64,000 bases of DNA from Adenophora triphylla var. japonica (GCA_022495995.1 JAFEMH010002558.1:62001-126000); one strand, 5' to 3'; shown: positions 24,250 to 36,271, counted from the stretch's first letter. Notes: generated from the sequence alone by a model not told the origin. Numbers and translations are program-made.

Positions 24250-24254
24250 GAATG

Positions 24255-24560
24255 CACTACATATTATGACTTGTATGAAATGATGCATGCTAGTCAAGTA
24301 TTATTAGATAACATGAAATGATGCATGTTACCTGTGAATGGATTATGACTTGTGTGAAATGATGCATGCTAGTCAAGTCTTACACTATGCTTAATGTAAA
24401 GTAAGTGTAAGGAAAAATTTGACATCAATGTAGGTGATCGATATTGGGAGTACTCAATGTAGGGTATATCCTATGGAATTGACGGAAGTGATGAAAATAT
24501 TGGGAGTACTCAATGTAGGGTATATCCTATGGAATTGACGGAAGTGATGAAAGTATAACT
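24255..24560. repeat. Direct repeats in the 3' part of the solo LTR
   Basis: A 56-bp unit beginning ATATTGGGAGTACTCAATGT occurs twice in tandem (24441-24552). Upstream, a GAAATGATGCATGCTAGTCA motif recurs two to three times (24267-24380). No coding potential. Confidence 0.85.
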
Positions 24561-25077
24561 AAATGTGTAGTTGCCACACTTTCCTTGCTTACTATATATA
24601 TGTATACATGTTTGATTTTTAACCTATCCTTGAATATACTTCTTTGGATCCGTTCATTCCGGTTGTCTCTTCATTGAACCGAAGGGACCACGTATGAACT
24701 TACTGGGCATTGTTCGCTCATTCCTTCATTTCTTTTTCCCCCAGGATCGGAATAGAGAAGAAGGAGAACCGTCACCAGGAAGAGGCGAAGCATTTAAGTA
24801 GAATAAATTAGTTATTTAACAATTCCGAGTTTCAGAATTTTTATTAGTTCTAGTAGTTGTACTTAGCCGTTACATTTGAATATTCCGCACTGATGTAATG
24901 GTTTGAACTAAGTCACCTTGGTGGATCCGTTTTGGGATATTTATTATTCATGTTTATGGATTATTTAAATTTTGGAAATTCGGGGTTGTTACACAAATAA
25001 CCCAAATAATCAATTTAGAGAAGAAAAAAAAATAATTACTAAATAAATGCAATAAATATTCGGGTTATTACAATTTG

Positions 25078-25470
25078 GGAGGAACAAAACCGTTCCATAT
25101 TGTTTTTGGAAGGGCAACCGTAGCCGTGCTAAATGTATTTCGAGAGGCAATCAAACCGTGTCAAACGTATTTGGGATGGTGGATAAAAGCGTGACAAATG
25201 TATTTGGAAGGGCAGGAAAAATCGTGCCTAATGTATTTGGAAGGGTAAATAAAACCGTGCCTGATGTATTTGGAAGGGCAAAACCGTCACCATTTTCGTG
25301 CCAAATACTTTTTGGGATGGTTTTGGGGTTGTCACAAATGTATTTGGCACCCTTGTATTTGAGAGGGCGCCAAAACCGTCCCAAGGCAGTCCCAAATACT
25401 TTTTAAAATGGTTTTGACGATATTTGGGGATGGCTTTTGGCCTTCACAAATACCCCGTTTTCTTGTAGTG
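25078..25470 (+). mobile_element. 3' end of a second CACTA transposon (CACTA-2)
   Basis: It ends in TTTTCTTGTAGTG, the inverse of the common terminus CACTACAAGAAAA, followed by att. It contains about eight degenerate subterminal units of AAATGTATTTGGAAGGGC type. Because the gypsy element duplicated ATTTG, position 6087 and position 25078 were adjacent before that insertion, so this end belongs to the sequence that carries the captured gene fragments on the left. No matching 5' terminus is visible in the window. Confidence 0.75.
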
Positions 25471-25642
25471 ATTCCGTTGTGCATTTTGCAATTCCACTTG
25501 CGGTTTCTAATACATTGCAAGCGGTTTGTAAGCCAGAGGTTTAGTTTTCAAAAGAGGGCAAAAAATTTGTAACTATTCACTCCCCCTCTAGCTGTTTTTC
25601 ACCCTTGTTGCCACCTTTGAGACCAACAAGTGGTATCAGAGC
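25471..25642 (+). repeat. Copia-B 5' LTR remnant and primer binding site
   Basis: About 158 bp of LTR 3' end remain after the CACTA-2 terminus (ATTCACTCCCCCTCTAGCTG, ending ACCAACA at 25628). The exact PBS TGGTATCAGAGC follows at 25631-25642, complementary to the initiator-Met tRNA 3' end. Two GCGGTTT motifs (about 25500 and 25524) are inverse copies of the element's AACCGC signature. Confidence 0.8.
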
Positions 25643-25699
25643 AAACACATTTATAAAACCAATGTTTTTCAAGCTTAACAGCTTGTGTGCCGATTCGCT

Positions 25700-27375
25700 A
25701 TGGCAAATTCTAAAACCTTGACAACGGTTAACTATTCACACATTCCTCTTTTGGACGAAGACCACTTCGACATCTGGAAAGTCCGAATGCTAATTCATTT
25801 GGAGACTATTGACAAAATGCTGGTGGAGTGCGTGACAAATTGCCCGTTCGTTCCTATGAAGGCCAACACCAATCCAACCACCAGTGCTGAATTTTCAGAA
25901 GTCCAAAAGCCCAAATCTGAGTGGTCAGAAGAAGAAAAGAGATTAGCTGCATTGGACAACAAAGCTAGGTTCATCATTTCTGGATCCTTACCCGTGTCAA
26001 CCCTTCAAAAAGTGATGTATTCCAAACCGCTAAGCAGATGTGAGATGCCATAGAGAGCTACCTCGAAGGTGACAATCTATGCAAGGAAAATAAAAGATAC
26101 GCTGTTGAAAGATCCTACAACAACTTCAACAAAAAATCCAACAAAACCTTGCGCCAGACCTACAATCGCTATGTTGAGGTAGTTAACTCCTGTAGATCTC
26201 TTGGCAAAACTTTAACTGACAAAGAAGTCAATATGACTTTCCTAGCTTCTTTAGGTTCGAGATGGGTAAATAAGGCCACATCTCTTGAGGACTCAAAAGT
26301 TTAAAATACTTGGACGTTAAGTAACTTGTATGAAAACCTTAGAGTCTATGAGCTTAAATTAGATCATATTGAAGAGGTTGAAGGGAAAACCAAATCACTT
26401 TCCATGTCCATAATGGAACATGAGGAGAAACTAACCACATCTAATCAAACCGTTGATTCTTCCATATCAACCGCATCACTCATCGAAATGGATGATGATG
26501 ATTTTACCATGTTTGTGAAAAGATTTCAAAAATTTAGAAAATCTTCAAAACCCTTCACAAAATCATTTTCAAAAGGCAAACCTCCATCAACTTTTTCCAA
26601 GGCTGCTGATACAAAGAAAAAGGGTGATCTAGCTTGCTGCAACTGTAGAAAACCTGGTACTTTGTATCTGAGTGTCCACAACCTAGGTTTGAATATATGA
26701 AAAAGAAAATCTCCCCCACTAAATTTTCTCGTCGCAAGGGAATGGTGGATGAAGAGGAAGAGAACTCAAAGGAGTTAGCAACATGGATTGAAACAGATTC
26801 TGATGAAGGAAGTGATGATGAAACCGAAGAGGTTAATCTCTGCTTAGTTGCAGATGCTTCTAATGATTTAGATACTGAGTCAGTCGAATCGCTGGATATG
26901 GAGGATGAAGTAGTTCCTCAAAGGATTTCCAAATTTAAATTGGATGACGACGTGCAACTTACTCCTAGTGTAAAAATTGGGAATAGTTCTTACTCACGTC
27001 CTATTTTTCCTTCTAAAGATGCCACACCTTCAAAAATAATTCCACAGAAGAAAATTTTGAAAAAGGTGGTGGAAGAGGTTTCTCCCATGGAACATGAAAG
27101 GATGTTCAAGGAAGGTGAAATGATGATCCATAAATTCCATAATGTTAAGAAACCTTTAGCTTTAGCACATGATGAAATTTCTCAGTTTAATACGGAGAAA
27201 ACAGTAATGAGGTCTGAAATTTCTAATCTTAAAGACCAAGTTAAAAGTATGTCTCCTAATGCTGAACAAAACCGCATCCTAGAAACTAAGGTTACTGGAC
27301 TTCAACTTAGGAATGATGATTTGGTTGCTCAAAACAACGACCTTCAAAAAGTTATTGATGAGTGGACCAAATCAC
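25700..27375 (+). pseudogene. Copia-B gag, first part
   Basis: Starts at ATG 25700 with MANSKTLTTVNYSHIPLLDE and DHFDIWKVRM, a typical Sirevirus gag opening. An in-frame TAG at 26051 interrupts the region before ESYLEGDN. Further frame changes follow, with YVEVVNSCRSLG and a damaged zinc knuckle beginning CCNCRKPG (about 26635) where a frame slip occurs. The rest is an acidic linker (DEGSDDETEEVN) and a coiled coil (EISNLKDQVKSMSPNAEQ). The ORF is cut at codon level by Gypsy-1. The piece at 35608 resumes the same frame. Confidence 0.85.
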
Positions 27376-29126
27376 TGTGAGTACCCCAACCCGAACTCAT
27401 GTTTTGGGTCCACTTTAATTGATTTTGGGCTTATGTAATTGCTAAAGAAGCAAATTAAGTCCAATTATCCCACAGCCCATCCAACCCATTGGGCCTGCCA
27501 GCCATTCGGCCCAAGTATGTCAAAATGATGTACGCTGTCGTCCGAGACAGGACAACACTAAGGCGGTTTAACTGCCTCTGTCGGACGACATAGATCTTCC
27601 TATCAGCCTGCCTATAAATACAAGGCATGGCTGATCATTTTAGAGAGACTTTAGAGAGGGATTGGGAGGATATCAGTATAATAGGGGAAACTCTGCACAA
27701 ATAGAGTCTCTCCTCTCTCTCTCATACACACACACACTCACCTCCCTCCTCACACACACACATACACCAAGGCCAAGATCCAAAGAAACCCTCCTTGTTG
27801 GTGTGTTGAAGGGGTAGACACCATACTATTGGTGATCTTACCTTATGGACTACAATAGGTAGCCACTAAACCATTTTCTCTCTTTAAATAACTCTTCTAT
27901 ACACTCATATTACCTTGCATGCTTATTTGCTTTAATATTATGTAAAAAGTTGGGATTTTTGCATGATAAAGGTGGTGGAGAAGTGAATCTCCAATATTCA
28001 CTTCTCCCCACCTCAGATCTGAACATTTGGTGGCATAAACACCATTAAAGTTTGAATCTTTACTCATTTCCTTTGAGTTAGGAGGTGATGGCTACATAAA
28101 AGTGGCCATAAACATGTGATTTATCACATTTGGCCACTAAAGCCATGTGATCCTCTCATAATACTCACATAATACTGTTATATTACTGCTTACAGTTAAT
28201 AAAAATACTTGATTTGCTTTGAGAACAAAGGGGGAATCAAAACGGCGAAGGGCACCGGGAAATAGGCCACTCTTGTCGGACGACACATGACTCTTTGGAG
28301 ATCATGTGTCATACGACATAGAGCTCCCAGAAAGCTACAAAGCTGTTCTTGGACTTCAGATCTGTCATGATTATTCCCTTTCGTAACTCAAAGCTTACCT
28401 AAGTTTTTGTTTGGCTCATAAGCCACTATTTGGGGTGCCTAAGGTCTGTTTGGGTGCGATCTTTATGATGGAGGCGGTTTGCCATATGACATAGACGACT
28501 TCGGATGTTCTATGTCATATGACATCCGTATCATTAAAAGTCGATCATGACTTTGCTCACTCCCATCAACCCCCAAACTTAACTTAGACCTCCAAATAGT
28601 GTCTTCAATGGGTGAAATAAATGTTATTCCAGTTCCAGGATAGCTTGGTCATTGTAAAAGACAATCTAACTATGAGGTATCATGTCGTCCGACATCCCCT
28701 TTTTGGGAAGTCCTGTGTCGGACGACATCAGAGCTTCCTGAGCAGATTATCTTAACCTTCTGCCTTGTCATGAAAATCATGATATGTAAAGGGTGTGGCC
28801 CCCTGTCATGGCTCACAAGTTGTATCCAGTCTTTACGTCATCAATAAAATGCCAAATTTGCATGCCTTGCTCATCGACACATATTGCACACACACCTTGA
28901 ATGTATATAATTGTCCAATGTTGATTGAAAGTCTCGAAAGAGGCGTGTTGGGTGAACTCTCTAGTTCTTCCCAAACACATAACCAGACTCCCGAACCCAA
29001 AATTCTCTTAAAAATAGGGTTTTCAATGTTTTCCTTTAAAAACGGCGTGGCGACTCCCAAAACCGAAATTTTCAAAACTTATCATTACAACACCAACACA
29101 TAATTTTTCGGGCGAGCGTTCATTCA
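27376..29126 (+). repeat. Gypsy-1 5' LTR (1751 bp) with promoter
   Basis: A TATA box (TATAAATA) at 27613-27620 is followed by CT/CA-rich leader sequence. Eight or so copies of TGTCGGACGACA or relatives occur at 27536, 27579, 28274, 28317, 28513, 28683 and 28716. A hairpin at 28944-28979 (CGTGTTGGG...CCCAAACAC) lies near the 3' end. A PBS-like TGGCGACTCC lies inside at about 29047. The 102-codon frame at 28795-29103 recurs in the 3' LTR and is not a gene. Confidence 0.92.
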
Positions 29127-29127
29127 G

Positions 29128-29146
29128 TGGCGACTCCGCTGGGGAC
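29128..29146 (+). promoter_or_regulatory. Gypsy-1 primer binding site
   Basis: TGGCGACTCCGCTGGGGAC starts one base after the LTR. The same string serves Gypsy-2 and, with one change, Gypsy-3. It is not the Met site; Ogre/Tat elements are reported to use tRNA-Arg, but I have not checked the complement. Confidence 0.85.
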
Positions 29147-30408
29147 ATACATTGAAAAAACTTTTTTTTTTTTTTTAAAAAATAGAGTTTTTCTTAAGAG
29201 GGTCTAACTTTCTTTAAATCAACTTGGACAATTTCTATATTCTCCTTGTGTGTGCATTGTGTGTGCTCATATGGGCCTTGCCATGCTTCTATGCTTCTAT
29301 GCTTTGGTATGTGCATTTTTGGGAGCCGGAGCTTCCCCTTTGCTATTTGCTTGTTCCGTCGATCAGAACAGGGCAGGATAACGCTGGACTACGACTGCTG
29401 GTAAAATCCGACATTTGGGGCAGTCCCCTTTTGTCATGCTTTGACTCATTCTCTTGTTTTTTCCTTTGCATATTGCATAAAAAAAACAAAAAAATATATC
29501 TTTTACAAAAGAGCAAAAAATACTTTCCTAGAAAATACCTTCACACTACTCGCACGCTACCCGCACATAGAGTTAGAACCCGGGAGTGTACGGACGGCAT
29601 CGCGGAAAGTGACGTGTTTCGCTAACGCTTGAGCGCCTAAAGTCCTCCTAGCCTGTGAGTCAGCCAACACTTGTCCGTGACACACTTTCTACCGTGACCG
29701 GTTGGTTTTTGGCCAATACTTTTCAAAACATTTTCTAAACTCGGTTTTCAAAATTTTCTCACAAAGCTCGAGTCATTCTTCGTCTCCAAAAAATCTTGGC
29801 ATACTCTCCCTCTTCATGTTGGAATTACGACATAATTCAACGTAAGTACACGTTAAGATCTTGACATATCTCGACGCAGGTACATATCGATTTCTCGGCT
29901 TGGCTTCGTAAGAAGTCATGACGCGTTCTCGACATGTGTCAACGCGGGACCATGTCGAATTCTTGGCGCATACTAACAAGAGTTATGCCGAAGTTTCGCC
30001 ACCAAGTGACGAGAGGCCATGCCAGATTTTCAACTCGAAATAAGGAGAGGTCATGCCCAATTCTTCTAGGGTTTCACCTGCAAATTGCGGTCTCGTACAT
30101 TCAAACGTACTTTTGACCCTCTCTCCTCTCGAGTCTAGACGTTGACTTGGACTTGGTTTTGAAAACCCCGAGTTTGACTTGTTTTGGTTCGTATGCCCAT
30201 AGGTTCGTTCTCCCTTTCGATTGGTGGGTTCCACGTGCCCTATAGGACCTCTGCCGGGATTGTCCGTCCCGGAGGTGCAATACAGGTGGAATACAGGGGG
30301 TCTATAGACGTAGTGATGGAACCACGATCCGGGGAATAGCATAGAATGCGAAAAAGAAGGTGTCCCCCTTTTCCAACCATTCCTAGGATCAATAAAAATC
30401 ATTTTTAT

Positions 30409-30463
<55 letters not shown>

Positions 30464-30627
30464 ATATAAAAAAAAGAGCATATGCATGAGTCCGTCCTAA
30501 GCCTATCCTCTCCCCCACCTAAAACCATTCTCTCCCCCTTTCAGCGAGCAAGTATTGGGTCAGAGTTCCGGGTGGTTGGTTAATCAGTTTCTCTCCAGTC
30601 AGGGGTTCGCTTCCAGTAGTCTCAGAA
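29147..30627 (+). other. Gypsy-1 long 5' leader
   Basis: No credible ORF. A 90-nt block (29551-29640; contains GACGGCATCGC and CGCTTGAGCGCCTAA) is conserved in Gypsy-2 at 43985-44074. Further imperfect units around ACGAGAGGYCATGCC (29990-30055) are also shared. A (TA)n tract lies at about 30415-30460. Confidence 0.8.
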
Positions 30628-33600
30628 ATGGCAGATTCACAAGTTTCAGCGGGTTTGGGTCCGAATGCGGGTGTTGATCCATCTCAGAGTCAGAATGCCG
30701 GTCAAGGCATAGGGCCAGATCAAGGTCAGAATGCGGGGAGGAACGTAGCTTTGAATGCCTCCCCCAGTAGTGGTTATGGCGGGGGTCCTCACATGACACC
30801 CCCGGGAAGTCCGTTCGTTAACCCTCACCCAGGTTTCAACTTCTCTCAGGAAGCTTCTCTCCGTGCTGCTCTCGAAGCCTCTCGTGCCCGTGAGGAAGCC
30901 GGTTGGGCTCGCTATGTCGAAGTAATGCGCATGCAAGGCATCGCCGTAATCCGTCATCCCGATGGGTCGTATGAAGAAATCAGGGAAGAGCCCGATGTTT
31001 CTATCACCGGCACTGGTTTTGTTCCCCCGTCCTCACCTAGGCAAGGCCTTCACAATGTGCCCCCACCAGTCTCCTATGATGTGCCTAGCTCTCTCCCAAT
31101 ACCGACTCATTGGGGTATGCCAAGACCTTCCCCCATCCCATTATCTACTTATGGTGGGCAATACGGGTTAAGGGGCGAATCAAGCTCCTTCCCAAAGGTC
31201 AGTGCTCAGGACCAGTTTATGTTTTATTCCCAGAATCAGCTTGGGCAGGGTCAGCAGCCCAGTGGTGTCAACCAGGAGCGGTTCGGTTATATTCAGAATC
31301 AGTTTGGGGCTCAGGGTCAAAGTACGTATAACAGCACGGGTCAGCCTCCCAACTAAACCTTTGGTGGTCAGTTTGCTGCTCCTCACGATCAGTTCAATCA
31401 ACAGCAGAGCGGATATCGTATGTCGAGGAAGCAGATTTGCCGGGATCGAGATCCCTTGATATCCACAACCCCAATTCCAAAACAACATCCCTCAGCCTGC
31501 GGTTTGTTCTCCTCTCACCCAGCATCTGTACGATCCCACACCGTATTCAGCTCCGTGCACCAGTATCAGGTCCCCTGCCCACGGTCAGGTCTGCAGCCAA
31601 TCAGTACAATTTGGGCCCCGGAATCCCAATGTCCAATTCAATGGTTACGACATGTACGGGAACAAGATCCCCAGCCCAGTTGGCTTAGTGGACAGCAGTG
31701 TTAGCATACCCAGCACTCTTGGTCTTCCTCTGGTTGCCTTACCAATTAGGTCCACGCCAGAGTTTCCAGTGCCATCCTCAACAGTAGCTCCGACTATGGG
31801 ACGACCCCCATCCTCCGAGGTTTCAAGTCTGAAAGAAGAACTAAAGTATGTGAAAGAACAGCTGCACAAGATGACTTTTGGGTCAAGCATGGTCAGCTTT
31901 GTAGAGCTCAAAGACTCCAAGGCTCTCCCAAAGAACTTCAAAATGCCCCCCATAACCAAGTTCGAAGGCTCCACATGCCCTAAAACTCATATGAATAGCT
32001 ACATCATGTCAATGGGTGCCAAAGGGGCCACCGAAGAGATGCTGGCCCTTTACTTTCACTTATCCCTCGATGACTCTCCTTTGAGGTGGTTTCTAGGCCT
32101 TAAACCGGAAGCGGGGCTACGTGGTCCCCGGATCGGTGATGCTTTTTGGACAAATACAAAGGAAGTGTCGAGTGGTACACCACTCGTAGTGACTTGATCG
32201 GCACCATCCAGAGGCATGATGAGTCCGTAACAGACTTTTATAAGAGATGGAACAAGAAGCTTAATGAGTTGGTTCACCCAATTCCCCTCTCTGACGAAAA
32301 GTCCATCTTCCTTTCATGCGTCAAACCGTCTGTCAGAGAAGCCATTGGCCGGGGATACTACCCGAATCTGCGAGAAATGGTAAGTGCAGGGGCCGAAAGC
32401 GAGAATGCTACCTACTCCATTGTCCCAAATCCTGTTCCTGGTAACACTCCAGCTCCCCGCTATCGAGTTCCAAGCTCTACCCCTGTTACTTCAAAAGGCA
32501 AAGAAACTGCGGTCTCTAACACCGTCAACTATATCCAAGGGGAGAACAATCAGCCACCCGGCCGTGTTGGAGGACGGCCTCAGAAGTCAAAGTATGATGA
32601 TTTGGGGATGCCGCTCGAAGAGGTATTTGATGGTTTGATGAAGACAGGAATGATCAAACCTTTGGAGAACTACCCTACTCCTAACACCCCGGGACTGGAT
32701 CGTAGCTTAAAGTGCCGTTACCACCAGAATTCGGGCCACACTACCAACAGTTGCTTCACACTGAGAAGGATTGTTCAGAGTCTGATCGACCAGCGCAAGA
32801 TTGAAAAGCCGAACATCGTCACCAATCCTCTTCCCAACAACAACAACAACAGGGTCAACATGATCGAATTTGTCAATGTCATAGAGTTTGGTGAGGCTAG
32901 TCCCAACGAGGGTGTGAGTGAATTTAAGGCTATTGTGCCCGCAAACAATGATGTAATCAATGTTGATGATAAATCGAATGCTCATTTCTGCTATATGTTG
33001 TCTTGGGATGATATTCGAACTGCAGCAAAACTAGCAAATGATGTCCAGCATAATGACATTTCCCCCAATTCTCAATCTACTCCCCTCACTTGGGAAGAGA
33101 TTAAGCGCGCCGCAAGTTCAAGCTCGGCAATCACTGTTAATCAATTACGACATGCAGCCTGGCCGTATACTACACAAGGGCCTCCGATGAGTTGGTCAGA
33201 ATTAAAAGCAACTGACGCAGATCACGACAAGGACCAGGAAGCTGAGGTGAATTTGCTCACCTGGTCAGGAAAAATGTTGGGAACCGATGTTGCCGGATCA
33301 TCAGGAAAAGACAAAGAAGCAGTTGTTCCGGGAGACGGGGCTGGTAAAAACCCGTACGCCAAAGGAGTAGCTGAAGAGGATTCAACAGAGAACGACCCAA
33401 TCCTCGCACAGTTGAAGCGAACCCAGGCCAACATTTCTCTCTGGTCCCTCTTGACTTCTTCTTATCCTCACAAGTTGAAGTTGGAGGAAGCCTTATCTAA
33501 GACAATGGTGTCCGTAAATTCCACCCCTGACGAGGCATGCCAATTGATAGGTACCGCCCAGTACGGAAATATCATCACCTTTACGGAATTGGATTTGCCA

Positions 33601-34032
33601 AAGTATGGAGCCAATCACAACGAATCCCTGCACATCACTGTTCAGTTAGATGGACGCCGACTTCCCCACGTAATGGTGGACAACGGCTCGGCTATGAACG
33701 TATTGCCTGCCAAAATGATGAGCCTGTTAAATATTAAGGCCACTAATTTGAAGCCATCCGACCAAACCATAAAGGCATATGACTCCACGTCTAGGAAGGT
33801 TTTGGGGGTAATACCATTGACCATGTGGTTCGGCAAGAAACCTCTGGTAGTTGAGTTTCAGGTGATAGACATTCCGGTCAGTTTCTCCGCTCTGCTAGGA
33901 AGACCATGGCTGCACCAAATCAATGGGGTCGCTTCAACCCTGCATCAATGCGTCAAGTTCGTCAAAGATGGCGAGCTGACCATCATCTACAGAGATAGTG
34001 TTACCATCGAGGACACCGATGATGAGGGAAGG
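30628..34032 (+). pseudogene. Gypsy-1 gag-protease
   Basis: Starts at ATG 30628 (MADSQVSAGLGPNAGVDP). A low-complexity Gln/Pro/Ser region stops at 31356, followed by frame changes (near 31360-31650 and 32140). The capsid core reads FKMPPITKFEGSTCPKTHMN, LRWFLGLK and VTDFYKRWNKKLNELV, with a zinc-like CRYHQNSGHTTNSC, all typical of Tat-lineage gag. The aspartic protease is clear: GNIITFTELDLP, HVMVDNGSAMNVLPAKMM and SALLGRPWLHQINGVASTLH. The frame then continues into LTR sequence and stops at 34053. No RT follows. Confidence 0.9.
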
Positions 34033-35602
34033 GACGACACTAAGGCAGTTTAACTGCCTTTGTCGGACGACAAAGATCTTCCAATCAGCCTACCTATAAA
34101 TACAAGGCATGGCTGATCATTTTAGGGGGACTTTAGAGAGGGATTGGGAGGATATCAGTATAATAGGGGAAACTCTGCACAAATAGAGTCTCTCCTCTCT
34201 CTCTCATACACACACACACTCACCTCCCTCCTCACACACACACATACACCAAGGCCAAGATCCAAAGAAACCCTCCTTGTTGGTGTGTTGAAGGGGTAGA
34301 CACCATACTATTGGTGATCTTACCTTGTGGACTACAATAGGTAGCCACTAAACCCTTTTCTCTCTTTAAATAACTCTTCTATACACTCATATTACCTTGC
34401 ATGCTTATTTGCTTTAATATTATGTAAAAAGTTGGGATTTTTGCATGATAAAGGTGGTAGAGAAGTGAATCTCCAATATTCACTTCTCCCCACCTCAGAT
34501 CTGAACATTTGGTGGCATAAACACCATTAAAGTCTGAATCTTTACTCATTTCCTTTGAGTTAGGAGGTGATGGCTACATAAAATTGGCCATAAACATGTG
34601 ATTTATCACATTTGGCCACTAAAGCCATGTGATCCTCTCATAATACTCACATAATACTGTTATATTACTGCTTACAGTTAATAAAAATACTTGATTTGCT
34701 TTGAGAACAAAGGGGGAATCAAAGCGGTGAAGGGCATGAAATAGGCCACTCTTGTCGGACGACACAGGACTCTCTGGAGATCCTGTGTCATATGACATAG
34801 AGCTCCCAGAAGGCTATAAAGCCATTCTTGGACTTCAGATCTATCAGATTTAACCCCTTTCGTAACTCAAAGCTTACCTAAGTATTTTTTGGCTCATAAG
34901 CCACTATTTGGGATGCCTAAGGTCTGTTTGGGTGCGATCAAGTTGATGGAAGGGGTTTGCCATATGACATAGATGACTTCGGATGTTCTATGTCATATGA
35001 CATCCGTATCATTAAAAGTCGATCATGACTTTGCTCACTCCCATCAACCCTCAAACTTAACTTAGACCTCCAAATATTGTCTTCAATGGGTGAAATAAAT
35101 GTTATTCCAGTTCTAGGATAGCCTGGTCATTGTAAAAGGCAATCTGACCATGAGGTATCATGTCGTCCGACATCCCCTTTCTGGGAAGTCCTGTGTCGGA
35201 CGACATCAGAGCTTCCTGAGCAGATTATCTTAACCTTCTGCCTTGTCATGAAAATCATGATATGTAAAGGGTGTGGCCCCCTGTCATGGCTCACAAGTTG
35301 TATCCAGTCTTTACGTTATCAATAAAATGCCAAATTTGCATGCCTTGCTCATCGACACATATTGCACACACACCTTGAATGTATATAATTGTCCAATGTT
35401 GATTGAAAGTCTCGAAAGAGGCGTGTTGGGTGAACTCTATAGTTCTTCCCAAACACGTAACCAGACTCCCGAACCCAAAATTCTCTTAAAAATAGGTTTT
35501 TCAATGTTTTCCTTTAAAAACGGCGTGGCGACTCCCAAAACCGAAATTTTCAAAACTTATCATTACAACACCAACACATAATTTTCGGGCGACGTTCATT
35601 CA
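34033..35602 (+). repeat. Gypsy-1 3' LTR, 5'-truncated
   Basis: Corresponds to 27551-29126 of the 5' LTR with few differences. It retains the TATA box (34095-34102), the TGTCGGACGACA motifs and the hairpin (35422-35457), and lacks the first 175 bp. Confidence 0.92.
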
Positions 35603-35607
35603 ATCAC

Positions 35608-36271
35608 TTGTCACCTTAGATCAAATTTTAGAATCCCAAATGACCAGTGTTGTAAAAGAAGGTCTTGGATTTCAAACAGGTAAAAAGGAGAAGTGTGCAT
35701 CCTGTTGTAAAAAGGGTGAGGAATTTTCTAATCAAACTACTGAAATTACTAAGGAAATGCATTCCACTTCAAAGGGTAAAGGACAAGAATCAAATGCTAA
35801 ACTTAATTTCCATTATGTCTACCTTAAGAAGCAATTTGGGAAAATAATCAAATGAAAGGAAAAGAATTTGTGGTTGAAACCGCAGAGGAGGTTTCTTATG
35901 CAGCTGACCGCACTTCTACTTCAACCGCACCTGATGGAGTAGGTAGTGGAGCCAACCGCACAGCTGACCGCCCTTCTTCTTTGACCGCACCTCCTACCTT
36001 CAAAAGCAAGAGGAGTGTTCCCAAAAAAACCGTGGTCAAACCACAAGTGCCTACCTTTGTTAAGGCTAAAACCGTAGTTCCCAAACCGAATGCTGATCCT
36101 AAGAAAAGTAAGGAGTTTGTAAAACCTCATGTTGCTTGCAGCTTTCATAAATGCTCTGTGTGTTATGGTTTAGGTCACAAGGCTGCAGAATGCCTTTTGA
36201 GATTCACACCCAATGCCAGGAAGAATAATCCTCCTTCTGTCAAACAGGTGTGGGATATCAAAAGATGCTAA
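35608..36271 (+). pseudogene. Copia-B gag, second part
   Basis: Resumes the frame cut at 27375 (LVTLDQILESQMTSVVKEG). A CASCCKKG segment follows, then a stop/frame change near 35853, an Ala/Thr/Pro-rich linker, and a CCHC knuckle CSVCYGLGHKAAEC (about 36155). The linker's ACCGC units are read in all three frames (DR, TA, NR). Second-knuckle position and length fit Sirevirus gag. Confidence 0.8.

Larger units (their letters stand above)
11900..24993 (+). mobile_element. Solo LTR of a related gypsy family, split by Copia-A
   Basis: It starts TGTAAAGACCCG and ends CGGGGTTGTTACA, flanked by CAAAT on both sides. Subtracting the copia insertion leaves about 2.65 kb (11900-13812 and 24255-24993) with no coding region. 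Its ends resemble those of the TR-GAG LTR in opposite orientation. Both contain a related string (GAACTTACTG-GCATTGTTCGCTCA), so the families are relatives. Such solo LTRs arise by recombination between the two LTRs of a full element. Confidence 0.8.
6088..25072 (-). mobile_element. Gag-only gypsy retrotransposon (TR-GAG type), right LTR interrupted
   Basis: Two LTRs of about 2.2 kb begin TGTAACGACC and end GGTTATTACA in plus-strand orientation. The exact 5-bp duplication ATTTG flanks the pair (6083-6087 and 25073-25077). The only gene is a gag on the minus strand. PBS and polypurine tract are in the matching places for a minus-strand element. No protease, reverse transcriptase or integrase is present, and there is no room for them: the gag stop is a few bases from the polypurine tract. 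The gag and LTR style suggest a Tekay/Del-like chromovirus relative (inference). The right LTR is split by the insertion at 11900-24993. Confidence 0.85.
27376..35602 (+). mobile_element. Gypsy-1: Tat/Ogre-like element lacking RT, RNase H and integrase
   Basis: Begins TGTGAGTACC and ends CGTTCATTCA, flanked by ATCAC (27371-27375 and 35603-35607). Contents are a 1751-bp 5' LTR, a TGGCGACTCC PBS, a long leader, gag and protease. At about 34033 the protease reading frame runs straight into LTR sequence corresponding to 27551. The rest of pol, the polypurine tract and the first 175 bp of the 3' LTR are gone. As the two LTRs would have been identical at insertion, the deletion happened afterwards. 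Confidence 0.92.

Noticed and set aside
28795..29103. 102-codon ORF starting MAPCHGSQVVSS
   Set aside because: Lies inside the Gypsy-1 LTR and recurs at 35273-35581. No homology recognised and no expected role.
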